This document shows, piece by piece, positions 1 to 8,651 of a DNA stretch of 64,000 bases (the stretch's first letter is position 1; the number at the start of each line of letters is the position of its first letter). The notes under the pieces were generated by a model. The model worked only from the letters and a program-made list of their open reading frames with translations, was not told the DNA's origin and made no database searches. The position numbers and the translations under genes are program-made. The DNA is from Hoylesella shahii DSM 15611 = JCM 12083 (lineage in GTDB: Bacteria; Bacteroidota; Bacteroidia; Bacteroidales; Bacteroidaceae): contig NZ_BAIZ01000002.1 in the NCBI RefSeq assembly GCF_000613445.1, positions 1 through 64,000 on the forward strand, given 5' to 3'.

Positions 1-140
1 ATTTTGAGTAGGTTATTTTATGAGTTGATGAACTTGTGAGTTGATGAGTTTGCGAGTTAGTAAGTTGGTCAGTTGATGCCTTTGGTAGGTGTTGGGTTTT
101 AGCGAGTTTGCAAGCCAGTGAGTTGACTTGCCCTGCATTC
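1..140. repeat. Degenerate GAGTT/AAGTT low-complexity repeat
   Basis: A run of short words of the form GAGTTGATGAGTTTG, GAGTTAGTAAGTTGG and so on, spaced about 8 to 16 bases apart. The same repeat type reappears at 56886-57100 and, weakly, near 32725-32770. No open frame fits it. It lies downstream of clpB, beyond that gene's terminator. The left end of the repeat is cut by the window edge. Confidence 0.7.
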
Positions 141-255
141 CGCTCACTTTGTAGAAATACTAAAAGTCAAAACGACTTCATTGTGAATCTTAAGAATGTT
201 TCTTTATTCTGATGCATTGGAGCGGTTGTATGCTGTTTTTAGGAATACTTCTAAC

Positions 256-307
256 AAAAAAAAAGCAGGCACAAGACTGGTTTCCCAGTTGCTTGTGCCT
301 GCCTTTT
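256..307 (-). terminator. Strong intrinsic terminator after clpB
   Basis: A near-perfect stem pairs GCAGGCACAAG (from 264) with CTTGTGCCTGC (to 302). It is flanked by an A-run on the left and a T-run on the right, so it can act in both directions. It sits about 85 bases past the clpB stop codon. Confidence 0.85.
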
Positions 308-389
308 TTAAAGCGTATTTATTGTGTGGAGTGGCTACAACGATGTGCTTGGCACGCGTTGTTGGCCACTATTTCACGTTTATTGTCAT

Positions 390-2978
390 TTAATTTCTGA
401 ACACCAGCTTGCCATCAAGGGCGTCGATGAGGATGGGCTTGTCGCGACTAACCTCGTCGGCTAGTATTTTCTTGCTCAAGTCGTTAAGTACATAGCGTTG
501 GATGGCGCGCTTAACAGGTCGTGCCCCAAACTCTGGGTCGTAGCCAAGGTCGGCCAAAAGGTCGATGGCATCGTCGCTAACGTCTATCTTAAAGCCCTGT
601 TCGGCAAGCATTCGGCCAACCGAACGCATCTGCAAGCGAACCACTTCGGCTATCTCTTGCTTGGTGAGCGGCAAGAACATGATGGTTTCGTCGATACGAT
701 TGAGGAACTCTGGACGTATGGTTTGTTTCAGCATGTCCATTACCTTTTGGCGCGTTTCGTCCAAAACCTCGTCGCGATTGGCGTCGCTGAGGTTGGCGCA
801 CTGTTGCTGGATGTACTGCGAACCAAGGTTAGACGTCATGATGATGATGGTGTTCTTGAAGTTCACCGTGCGACCCTTGTTGTCGGTTAGCCTACCATCA
901 TCCAGCACTTGTAGCAGGATATTGAACACATCGGGGTGCGCTTTCTCAATCTCGTCGAAAAGAACCACGCTGTAAGGCTTACGTCTTACGGCCTCGGTAA
1001 GCTGTCCGCCCTCGTCGTAACCCACATATCCGGGAGGTGCACCGATGAGCCTAGACACGCTAAACTTTTCTTGATACTCGCTCATGTCGATACGCGTCAT
1101 CATCGATTCGTCGTTAAATAGGTATTCGGCCAAGGCCTTCGCCAACTCTGTTTTGCCCACTCCCGTTGTACCAAGGAAGATAAACGAGGCGATGGGACGT
1201 TTAGGGTCTTGCAGCCCAGCCCGACTTCTGCGCACGGCATCGCTAACAGCGGCGATAGCTTCCTCTTGCGCAATAACGCGGCGATGTAGCTCTTCTTCGA
1301 GGTGCAACAGCTTTTCGCGTTCGCTTTGCAGCATACGTGTAACAGGAATACCCGTCCAACGGCTCACCACCTCTGCAATGTCGTCGGCCGTAACTTCTTC
1401 GCGAACCATGCCTTCACCGCCTTGCGTGGCTTGCAGTTGTTGCTTAATGTTCTCGATGTCGTTGTCCAGTTCCTTCAGTTTGCCATACCTAATCTCGGCC
1501 ACCCGTTCGTAATTGCCTTCTCGTTCGGCTCTGTCGGCCTCGTGGTTCAGGCGTTCAATCTCCAGTTTGTCTTGCTGAATTTTGTTCACCAACGCCCTTT
1601 CGCTTTCCCATTTGGCCCTGAACGCTTTCTCTTGTTCGCGCAGTTCGGCAATGTCCTTATCCAGTTGAGCCATCTTCGGTTCATCGTTCTCACGCTTAAT
1701 GGCCTCGCGTTCAATCTCCAATTGTTTAAGTCGGCGGGTTATTTCGTCCAACTCTTCAGGCACCGAGTCGCGTTCCATTCGTAATTTTGCGGCCGCCTCG
1801 TCCATCAAGTCGATGGCTTTATCGGGCAAAAAACGGTCGGAGATGTAGCGTTCAGACAGTTGAACAGCCGCAATACAAGCATCGTCCTGTATGCGCACCT
1901 TGTGATGGTTTTCGTAACGCTCCTTAATACCGCGCAAAATAGAAATGGCGCTAACCTCATCGGGTTCGTTTACCATCACCGTTTGGAAGCGGCGCTCCAG
2001 CGCTTTATCTTTTTCGAAGTACTTTTGATACTCGTTTAGGGTTGTGGCCCCAATTGCTCTGAGTTCGCCACGCGCCAAAGCAGGCTTCAAGATGTTGGCC
2101 GCATCCATTGCGCCTTCGCCTCCTCCGGCTCCAACGAGCGTGTGAATTTCGTCAATAAAGAGAATAATCTGCCCGTCGGCGTTGGTCACCTCCTTGATAA
2201 CGCTTTTCAGTCGTTCCTCAAATTCCCCCTTATATTTGGCCCCAGCAACCAGTGCACCCATGTCAAGCGAATAGAGTTGCTTGTCTTTAAGGTTCTCGGG
2301 CACATCTCCGCGCACGATACGTTCGGCCAAACCCTCAACGATAGCGGTTTTTCCCGTGCCTGGTTCACCTATCAAAATGGGGTTGTTTTTGGTGCGACGC
2401 GAAAGGATTTGCAACACGCGACGAATCTCATCGTCTCGTCCGATAACAGGGTCGAGCTTTCCGTTGCGTGCATCTTCCACCAGATTTTTGGCATATTTCT
2501 CCAACGACTGATAGTTCTCGTCGCCCGATTGCGATTTCACTTGCTGTCCTTGCCTAAGGGCTTCGATGGCAGCGCGCGCGTCTTTTTCGGTGCATCCCGC
2601 ATCTTTCAGAATGCGAGCCGCCGATGAATTAACGGCCAATAAAGCGAGGAAGAGCGGTTCAACCGAGACAAACTCGTCGCCAAGCCCCTTTGAAAGCTCT
2701 TCGGCCTTAAGCAAAACGCTGTTGGCCTCGTTACTAAGGTAAGGCTTACCGCCCTCAACGCGAGGCAGATGTTCGGCCTCCGAATTGGCCAGCGAGGTTA
2801 CCTGCATGGCGTTAACGCCAAGTTTTTGGAAGATGTAATTGGTTACATCGGGAGCTTTTTCTAATAAAGCCTTGAGCAGATGCACAGGTTCGATGCTCTG
2901 TTGTCCGGCTCGTTGTGCAATGTTAACGGCTTCTTGAACCGTTTCTTGCGCTTTAATAGTATATTTGTCGAAGTTCAT
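390..2978 (-). CDS. clpB: ATP-dependent disaggregase ClpB
   Basis: An 862-residue Hsp100 AAA+ chaperone that works with DnaK to pull proteins out of aggregates in the cytoplasm. The N-terminal Clp repeat domain covers about residues 1-145. The first ATPase domain has Walker A GEPGTGKT near residue 204 and Walker B LFIDEIH near 275. A long charged coiled-coil middle domain (about 400-530) marks ClpB rather than ClpA or ClpC. The second ATPase domain has Walker A GTTGVGKT near 600. The length matches the family. I start at the ATG of MNFDKY; a TTG two codons upstream also opens the frame but is less likely. The gene diverges from glutamine synthetase. A sigma-54-like box lies about 50 bases upstream, and a terminator follows. 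The identification is secure. Confidence 0.97.
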   Translation of the reverse strand: MNFDKYTIKAQETVQEAVNIAQRAGQQSIEPVHLLKALLEKAPDVTNYIFQKLGVNAMQVTSLANSEAEHLPRVEGGKPYLSNEANSVLLKAEELSKGLGDEFVSVEPLFLALLAVNSSAARILKDAGCTEKDARAAIEALRQGQQVKSQSGDENYQSLEKYAKNLVEDARNGKLDPVIGRDDEIRRVLQILSRRTKNNPILIGEPGTGKTAIVEGLAERIVRGDVPENLKDKQLYSLDMGALVAGAKYKGEFEERLKSVIKEVTNADGQIILFIDEIHTLVGAGGGEGAMDAANILKPALARGELRAIGATTLNEYQKYFEKDKALERRFQTVMVNEPDEVSAISILRGIKERYENHHKVRIQDDACIAAVQLSERYISDRFLPDKAIDLMDEAAAKLRMERDSVPEELDEITRRLKQLEIEREAIKRENDEPKMAQLDKDIAELREQEKAFRAKWESERALVNKIQQDKLEIERLNHEADRAEREGNYERVAEIRYGKLKELDNDIENIKQQLQATQGGEGMVREEVTADDIAEVVSRWTGIPVTRMLQSEREKLLHLEEELHRRVIAQEEAIAAVSDAVRRSRAGLQDPKRPIASFIFLGTTGVGKTELAKALAEYLFNDESMMTRIDMSEYQEKFSVSRLIGAPPGYVGYDEGGQLTEAVRRKPYSVVLFDEIEKAHPDVFNILLQVLDDGRLTDNKGRTVNFKNTIIIMTSNLGSQYIQQQCANLSDANRDEVLDETRQKVMDMLKQTIRPEFLNRIDETIMFLPLTKQEIAEVVRLQMRSVGRMLAEQGFKIDVSDDAIDLLADLGYDPEFGARPVKRAIQRYVLNDLSKKILADEVSRDKPILIDALDGKLVFRN

Positions 2979-3032
2979 TGTCAATATGTTTAATTTGTTA
3001 TGATTGTCTGACTTATTGTCTGCTATATCCTA

Positions 3033-3049
3033 TTCAAACAGTGTGCCAA
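3033..3049 (-). promoter_or_regulatory. Possible sigma-54 type promoter of clpB
   Basis: Read on the minus strand, this is TTGGCACACTGTTTGAA. It matches the -24/-12 consensus (TGGCAC, then TTGCW after five bases), with A in place of the key -12 C. It ends about 48 bases before the clpB start. No other obvious TAxxTTTG box was seen in this short upstream region. Confidence 0.35.
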
Positions 3050-3059
3050 GGGTATTTTG

Positions 3060-3129
3060 TGTGACAATTTGTCGGTTTTGCGACTATTTTTCATGTAAAG
3101 CATAAAATATTGTCGGAAAATTTGTCACA
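3060..3129. promoter_or_regulatory. Inverted TGTGACAA/TTTGTCACA boxes between clpB and glutamine synthetase
   Basis: The left box TGTGACAATTTGTC (3060-3073) contains the palindrome GACAATTTGTC. The right box ATTTGTCACA (ending 3129) is its inverted partner, and TTGTCGG occurs twice between them. The right box overlaps the -33 element of the glutamine synthetase promoter, so it is a plausible operator. The regulator is unknown. Confidence 0.4.
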
Positions 3130-3151
3130 TAGATTTTTTTTCCTACCTTTG
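3121..3151 (+). promoter_or_regulatory. Bacteroidota-type promoter for glutamine synthetase
   Basis: TTTG at 3121-3124 and TACCTTTG at 3144-3151 are separated by 19 bases, which matches the -33/-7 consensus of the primary sigma factor in this phylum. The start codon follows 85 bases later. Confidence 0.75.
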
Positions 3152-3236
3152 TCCCAACCGTACAAAAACGGTAGGTAAAGTATTCAATTTAAACAATCAC
3201 CAACGTTAAACCCTTTTAACTAAAAAGATATCGAAC

Positions 3237-4742
3237 ATGGCAAACAATGAACTTTTGATGAATGCCAACGAAGTTGTGGCGTTCTTGCAGAAACCGTCTT
3301 CAGAATTTACAAAAGAAGACATTGTACGTTTCATTCAAGAAAATGAGATTAAGATGGTGAACTTTATGTATCCTGGGGGCGATGGCAAGCTGAAAACCCT
3401 CAATTTCATCATCAACAATCTGGCTTATCTTGACACAATTCTTACTTGTGGCGAGCGTGTAGACGGCTCCAGCCTATTCTCTTTCATCCAAGCAGGCAGC
3501 AGCGACCTCTACGTACTGCCTCGTTTCTCATCGGCTTTCGTCGATCCGTTCGCCGAAATTCCTACGCTTTGCATGCTGGCTTCTTATTTCGATAAAGACG
3601 GCAATCCCCTTGAAAGTTCTCCCGAATACACCCTTGCAAAGGCTGCAAAAGCTTTCCGCGATGTTACGGGTATGGAGTTTCATGCCATGGGCGAACTAGA
3701 ATATTATGTTATTACGCCCGATGAGGAGGTGTTCCCAGCTGTTGACCAGCGTGGTTATCACGAGTCTATGCCTTATGCTAAAACAAACGACTTCCGCACG
3801 CTGTGTATGTCGTACATTGCAAAGGCTGGTGGCCAAATTAAATACGGACACTCTGAAGTGGGTAACTTTAGTCAAGACGGCCTAATTTACGAGCAAAACG
3901 AAATTGAGTTTTTGCCCGTTCCTGTTGAAAAGGCTGCCGACGAACTAATGATTGCTAAGTGGATTATTCGCAACTTGGCTTATCAAATGGGCATGAACGT
4001 TACCTTCGCACCGAAAATCACCACAGGTAAGGCTGGTTCGGGTATGCATGTACACATGCGCTTGATGAAGGATGGCAAGAGTGTGATGGTTGAAAATGGT
4101 AAGCTAAGCAACACTGCTCGCACGGCTATCGCTGGTTTGATGCAGCTTGCAGATAGCATCACCGCCTTTGGTAACAAGAACCCCATGGCTTACTTCCGCC
4201 TTGTTCCTCACCAAGAGGCACCCACCAATGTTTGTTGGGGCGACCGCAACCGCTCTGTTCTTGTACGTGTGCCCCTGGGTTGGGCTGCCGGTGTTGACAT
4301 GATGCACAAGGCCAACCCCCAGCAACCGGCCGAAACGCCCGACACTTCGATGAAACAAACCTTCGAAATGCGTTCGCCCGATGGTTCGGCCGACGTTTAT
4401 CAGCTGCTTGCTGGCTTGTGTGTTGGCTGCCGTTATGGTTTTGAATTGCCCAATGCACTCGAAATAGCAGAGCAGACTTACGTGGATGTAAACATTCACG
4501 ATGCTGCGAATGCCGATAAGCTTAACCGCCTAGGACAATTGCCCGACAGCTGTGTGGCATCGGCCGACTGCCTAGAACGTCAACGCAAAGTGTACGAAGC
4601 TTATGGCGTATTCTCTACGGCAATGATTGATGGTATTATCAAACAATTGCGCGACTTTAACGACAGCAATCTGCGTAAAGAAGTAGAAAATCGTCCAGAA
4701 GAATTGAAAGAGCTTGTTGAACGCTACTTCCATTGTGGGTAA
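3237..4742 (+). CDS. glnA: Glutamine synthetase, type I-like
   Basis: 501 residues. It makes glutamine from glutamate, ammonia and ATP, the main entry of ammonium nitrogen into the cell. The N-terminal beta-grasp domain (to about residue 120) is followed by the catalytic domain, with the metal-binding stretch GELEYY near 160, the GSGMHVHM loop near 268, NRSVLVRVP near 340 and FEMRSPDGSADVYQLLAG near 375. The length fits type I enzymes and not the 700-plus residue GSIII (GlnN) that Bacteroidales often also carry. No adenylylation motif can be assigned with confidence. The gene is monocistronic, between a clear promoter and a strong terminator. It could be a glutamine-synthetase-family homologue with another amine substrate, but the conserved catalytic blocks favour a true synthetase. 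Confidence 0.9.
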   Translation: MANNELLMNANEVVAFLQKPSSEFTKEDIVRFIQENEIKMVNFMYPGGDGKLKTLNFIINNLAYLDTILTCGERVDGSSLFSFIQAGSSDLYVLPRFSSAFVDPFAEIPTLCMLASYFDKDGNPLESSPEYTLAKAAKAFRDVTGMEFHAMGELEYYVITPDEEVFPAVDQRGYHESMPYAKTNDFRTLCMSYIAKAGGQIKYGHSEVGNFSQDGLIYEQNEIEFLPVPVEKAADELMIAKWIIRNLAYQMGMNVTFAPKITTGKAGSGMHVHMRLMKDGKSVMVENGKLSNTARTAIAGLMQLADSITAFGNKNPMAYFRLVPHQEAPTNVCWGDRNRSVLVRVPLGWAAGVDMMHKANPQQPAETPDTSMKQTFEMRSPDGSADVYQLLAGLCVGCRYGFELPNALEIAEQTYVDVNIHDAANADKLNRLGQLPDSCVASADCLERQRKVYEAYGVFSTAMIDGIIKQLRDFNDSNLRKEVENRPEELKELVERYFHCG

Positions 4743-4781
4743 GGTTTACGAAGGGAAACTAATTATACCATAAATGTAGAA

Positions 4782-4831
4782 CCAGAACAAGGGTGGGGCA
4801 ATACGCCCTGCCCTTGAACTGGCTTTTTTTT
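4782..4831 (+). terminator. Intrinsic terminator after glutamine synthetase
   Basis: A long stem pairs CCAG..CAAGGGTGGGGC with the complementary half ending in CTGG at 4822. An eight-base T-run follows at 4824-4831. Confidence 0.85.
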
Positions 4832-4868
4832 GTTTAGGCTTTTGCCTTATACTTCACGCTTATAACTC

Positions 4869-5699
4869 ATGTCTAAAAGAAAAATGCGTGCTCTAATCGG
4901 TGGCCGCGAGGCACGCCAGCGCAGCTATTGGTGGGCCAAAGTGCGTATCACAACATACATCACACTGGTGGTTTTGCAGTTAATTCTTATTGTGTACGCT
5001 AGTTATTGGGGACTTCCACACGTTGGCTTTACAGGATTGTTGTGGCAACTTATTGCCACTTCCTCGCCGGCTTTACTGTTTGTTTACGTAGTGTTGATTA
5101 TCGTGGTAGGTGTTAAGATGAACCGATTAACCACCTACGAGGAACGACATAAAAGTTCTAACTTTGAAGAAGAAGAGCGAAAATGGCGTAAAAATGCTGG
5201 CTTACTTGGGCTGATGCTCGTAGTGCTAATCATGATTGGCGGGTTTATTGCTGGCAGCATGGGGGTGTTTAATTACGTGAAGGACTTAAAAAGCGGAACC
5301 AAAGTTGAGCTTATGACCTTAAACGAGGTGTTGTATAAGCATCATGTGGCACGCTCAAAACGCGTATATGATTTGTTTTTTCCAAAAGTTGGAGCAGGAG
5401 AATATACTATGTGTTTCGCTAGTTGTAGTGAAAAAGACAAATGGGGGCTAACGAAAAATCATTATTTTAAATTCTCGCAGTACGAAACAGATGCCGTAGA
5501 CCAAGTGCTACGCGGTGTTTTGGTGAACGACAAGGCTTTTTCAGCCCTGCAGTTTATGGAAGAAACCGACGCCAAAGGTTTGCGCGGACGTGGTTTTAGA
5601 GAAGGACTTATCAATGGCGGAACGCCCGTTAGCTATCTAGTTACTTATTACCCGCATAGCCAAACCTTTGTGAGTGTCAAGCGTATAAGGGGCAAATAG
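4869..5699 (+). CDS. Unknown membrane protein with three transmembrane segments
   Basis: 276 residues, not recognised. A basic N-terminus (MSKRKMRALIGGREARQR) is followed by hydrophobic segments at about residues 28-50, 60-82 and 112-134. A soluble C-terminal half of about 140 residues then ends in a strand-like stretch (VSYLVTYYPHSQTFVSVKR). The charged linker between the second and third segments (about 85-110) is rich in Glu and Arg. There is no signal peptidase site. It begins just after the glutamine synthetase terminator and is followed by a non-coding gap, so it is probably transcribed alone. The steady codon pattern and the hydrophobic architecture support a real gene. The function is unknown. 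Confidence 0.75.
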   Translation: MSKRKMRALIGGREARQRSYWWAKVRITTYITLVVLQLILIVYASYWGLPHVGFTGLLWQLIATSSPALLFVYVVLIIVVGVKMNRLTTYEERHKSSNFEEEERKWRKNAGLLGLMLVVLIMIGGFIAGSMGVFNYVKDLKSGTKVELMTLNEVLYKHHVARSKRVYDLFFPKVGAGEYTMCFASCSEKDKWGLTKNHYFKFSQYETDAVDQVLRGVLVNDKAFSALQFMEETDAKGLRGRGFREGLINGGTPVSYLVTYYPHSQTFVSVKRIRGK

Positions 5700-6040
5700 C
5701 AATACGTGAGGAAGAGTGGCGCGCCTACTTATTCTCATTTTCTAGTCTTTGTGCAATTGTTTTCCTGCAGATTTTAAGCTTACCAACAAGTAAACGAAAG
5801 CAAGACAGGAAGCAATGAAGCAATATACAACATGAGATAAGCTATTTAACCACTGATTTGGGGAGGGTAGTTTAATTGAATAGCCGAAGAATGTAGCAAC
5901 AAAAAGGCCTTACTTAACTCAAAAATAAATCCGCAACGCCTATTGAAAGGCATTGCGGATGAGAAATTTTGCCGACTTAAAGTTAAGCAGTTAGCAATAG
6001 AAAGTCGTAACGTTTAGCAAATAGCGCAAGCTTTTCCTCG
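5700..6040. other. Non-coding gap between convergent genes
   Basis: No supported frame was found. It contains the stem-loop at 5929-5960, which serves the minus-strand alpha-galactosidase gene. Nothing else could be recognised. Confidence 0.6.
5920..5960 (-). terminator. Intrinsic terminator after alpha-galactosidase
   Basis: ATCCGCAACGCC pairs with GGCATTGCGGAT around a short loop. Read on the minus strand, the stem is followed by TTTATTTTTG. Confidence 0.75.
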
Positions 6041-7500
6041 TTATTTGCTCAACCTAAACACCCTTGTGGCGTGTGGCCGAACCTTAGTAGTAAAGCTACG
6101 TTTAACGGCAGAAAGCTTTTCGCCTGTCCATAAGTCACGGCATTGATAACGTTTGTTGGCATCAAGTGCAGGAATTTTCGAGAAGTTGAAAGTGGCTTCA
6201 AGTTGTTTGTTAGCCATGTTGGTAACAGAGAGGGCCACATCACCATTCTCCAAGTCCTTGGTAAACACCACAAGGCTGTCTGCATCTGATATTAAGTCGG
6301 CCTGTTGCCCCATTCGGTCTTGGTTAAGGGCGATAAGGTGGCGATTGGTTAGTATCTTCAAGTCTTCTTTTGTAACGGTGTTGGCACGTGGGTCAAAGGA
6401 TAATGCCATGGGCGATGACCACATGCACCACAGCGCAAACTGCGTGGCATACTCGTCTTGCGTCATGCCTGGCGTGCCAAAACATAAGTCGTTCGAGGAT
6501 TTTCCCTTGCCATGCAGTCCCGTACAAAGCATGTCTGCATCGTTAAAGCGGTTCACGCCAGAATACAGCGCAAGGTCTTTCATTGCTTTAATGCTTTCTA
6601 CCACGCCCGTACCACCTGGTTCGCAGGTCCATCTGTCGCGCACATCAGCACTCACACGCCAGCAGCTACCGCCCGATTCAGCTCCCCAAAGCCATGGTTT
6701 TCTGTCGCCCCATTCGCAAATATAGAGTGTAATGGGACGCGAAACAGCTTTGAAAGCATCGCCCAAACGGCGATAGCGCACAATGGCAGAATCTCGTTCG
6801 GTGGGTGCATGGCAGTAGTCGCACTTCACAATATCCACATTCCATTGGGTATATTGCTCGGCATCAGTTAGTTCGTAGCCATACGAGCCAAACGCACCTG
6901 CACATGTTTTGTTGGCAGCATCAGTGTAAAGTCCAAACTTCATGCCCTTGCTGTGCACATAATCAGCAACGGGTCGCAGTCCGTTAGGAAATCGTTTAGG
7001 GTCGGGTAGTGGCTTTCCATCGTCTGTACGTTGACGTGCTTGCCACAAATCGTCCATCATGATGGTGTTCCATCCAGCCTCAAACAGGCCGTTAGCTTGA
7101 ACATGTCGGCCACACTTTTAACAATAGTCTCCGAAACATCTCCTTCAACCGAGTTCCACGACAGCCAACCCATGAAAGGAAGTGGCAAAGGCAGGTTGTT
7201 TTGCACATTTAGCGTAACGCGTTCTTCGCACACATGTCCGTTGTGGGTGCATGTGATAGTGTAAACATACGTGCCAGGCTTTTTTATCTTACCTTCCACT
7301 AGATTGCGTCGGGCGTTCCATTTCAGTCCTGCAGGCAGTCTTTTAACTCCTAATACAGCGTTGGCATGTGAGGAATTTACTTTTTGCATAAAGCGCACAT
7401 TGGGTTGCGAGAAAACGCTTTTAGCGCAATGCAAACCACTCTCAGCAGTGGCCACGAGCGGCACGAGTAGTAAAAGAAACGAAGAAATTAGATTTTTCAT
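6041..7500 (-). pseudogene. GH27 alpha-galactosidase, one frameshift
   Basis: A secreted glycoside hydrolase family 27 enzyme that removes terminal alpha-galactosyl units. After correction it is about 486 residues. A signal peptide (MKNLISSFLLLLVPLVATA) is followed by a small beta-sandwich domain to about residue 110, then the catalytic barrel beginning at GWLSWNS. The nucleophile Asp is in DIVKCDYC and the acid/base Asp probably in WRVSADVRD. A C-terminal beta domain closes the protein. A single-base deletion near 7090 breaks the frame between DMFKL and NGLFEAGWNTIMMDD. Both halves are well conserved on either side, so this may be a consensus error. I chose the Met at 7500 because it starts a clean signal peptide. 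It is an isolated gene, with nrdB upstream on the same strand. Confidence 0.85.
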
Positions 7501-7562
7501 ATTCGAATATAAAATTTGATATGTGCGCATAAAAAGGTGAAAAAGGCGAGAGTGAGAAGCCT

Positions 7563-8609
7563 TTACAAGTCGTCTTCGATGGCTGTGCTTTTGGCGTATG
7601 CTGTGCTTTTGGCCTCGAAGAAATCGGTTTTCACCATGTTGGCATTGGCATATTGAGCCACCCAGCGCATGTTTTCGGGTTCTTCAACGTTGTCTTCAAA
7701 CAAATTGTCGAAACCAAGACTGCGCCAACGCATGTTGCCAAGATAGCGAATATAGTCGTAAACCATTTGTGCGTTCAGTCCTTGCACATCATCGCCAATG
7801 ACATATTGGCCCCAAGCAATTTCTTGTCGCACCCCTTCGCGCATCATTTCCTCGTACACCTTCACTTTTTCGGGCGTGAAGTATTCGGGTTCTTCTTTCT
7901 TCATTTCCTGAATAATATTGCGGAAGAGCCACAAATGCGTGTTTTCATCGCGGTTGATGTATCGAATTTCTTGTGCCGAGCCCGACATTTTGCCATTGCG
8001 GGCAAGGTTGTAGAAGAACATAAAGCCACTATAAAAGTAAATACCTTCGAGGATATAGTTGGCCATGAGCGTCTTCATGAGCGACGCTTTGTCGTTGTTG
8101 GCGTAAAACTCGTTATAGCAATCACCGATGAAAGTGTTGCGTCTCAGCAGGTGTTCATCGGTTTTCCACTGGTAAAGAATATCGTTTCGCTCTTCGGGAG
8201 AGCAAATAGTGTCGAGCATATAGCTGTAACTCTGACTGTGAACGCACTCTTGGAAAGCCTGAATATGCAAGCAAAGGTTCACCTCGTTGGCCGTGATAAA
8301 CTCGGTGAGTGAGGGAAGGTTGGCGCTTTGCAGCGAGTCGAGAAACACCAAAAAGCTCAAAATCTTGTCGTAGGCCTTGCGTTCTGCTGGTGGCAACAGC
8401 GGATAATCTTTGGTGTCTTGCGTGAGGTTAATCTCCTCAGGAATCCAGAAATTGTTCATTGCCTGCCTATACCAGTCGCTTGCCCAGGTATATCGCATGT
8501 TGTTAAAGTCGTTCAGATTGGTGGTGTTTCCACCAATCATACGCCTCAATCTCAGGTCGGTATCGCCCTGTGGATTAAACAAGGCATTCTTTTTCAATTT
8601 ATTATTCAT
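7563..8609 (-). CDS. nrdB: Ribonucleotide reductase beta subunit, class I
   Basis: 348 residues. It houses the metal centre and tyrosyl-type radical that drive NrdA in making deoxyribonucleotides. The ferritin-like helices show the expected metal ligands: Asp in FLDSLQ near residue 90, Glu and His in FQECVHSQSYS near 125-130, then a Glu and ExxH-type cluster in RDENTHLWLFRN near 225. The C-terminal tail is acidic (STAIEDDL), as needed for docking to NrdA. The gene lies 42 bases after nrdA and must be co-transcribed with it behind the cobalamin riboswitch. The frame is intact and the length normal. Confidence 0.96.
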   Translation of the reverse strand: MNNKLKKNALFNPQGDTDLRLRRMIGGNTTNLNDFNNMRYTWASDWYRQAMNNFWIPEEINLTQDTKDYPLLPPAERKAYDKILSFLVFLDSLQSANLPSLTEFITANEVNLCLHIQAFQECVHSQSYSYMLDTICSPEERNDILYQWKTDEHLLRRNTFIGDCYNEFYANNDKASLMKTLMANYILEGIYFYSGFMFFYNLARNGKMSGSAQEIRYINRDENTHLWLFRNIIQEMKKEEPEYFTPEKVKVYEEMMREGVRQEIAWGQYVIGDDVQGLNAQMVYDYIRYLGNMRWRSLGFDNLFEDNVEEPENMRWVAQYANANMVKTDFFEAKSTAYAKSTAIEDDL

Positions 8610-8651
8610 TGCAGAAAATGCTATTTAGCCAAATATATTAATATTGTTGGA

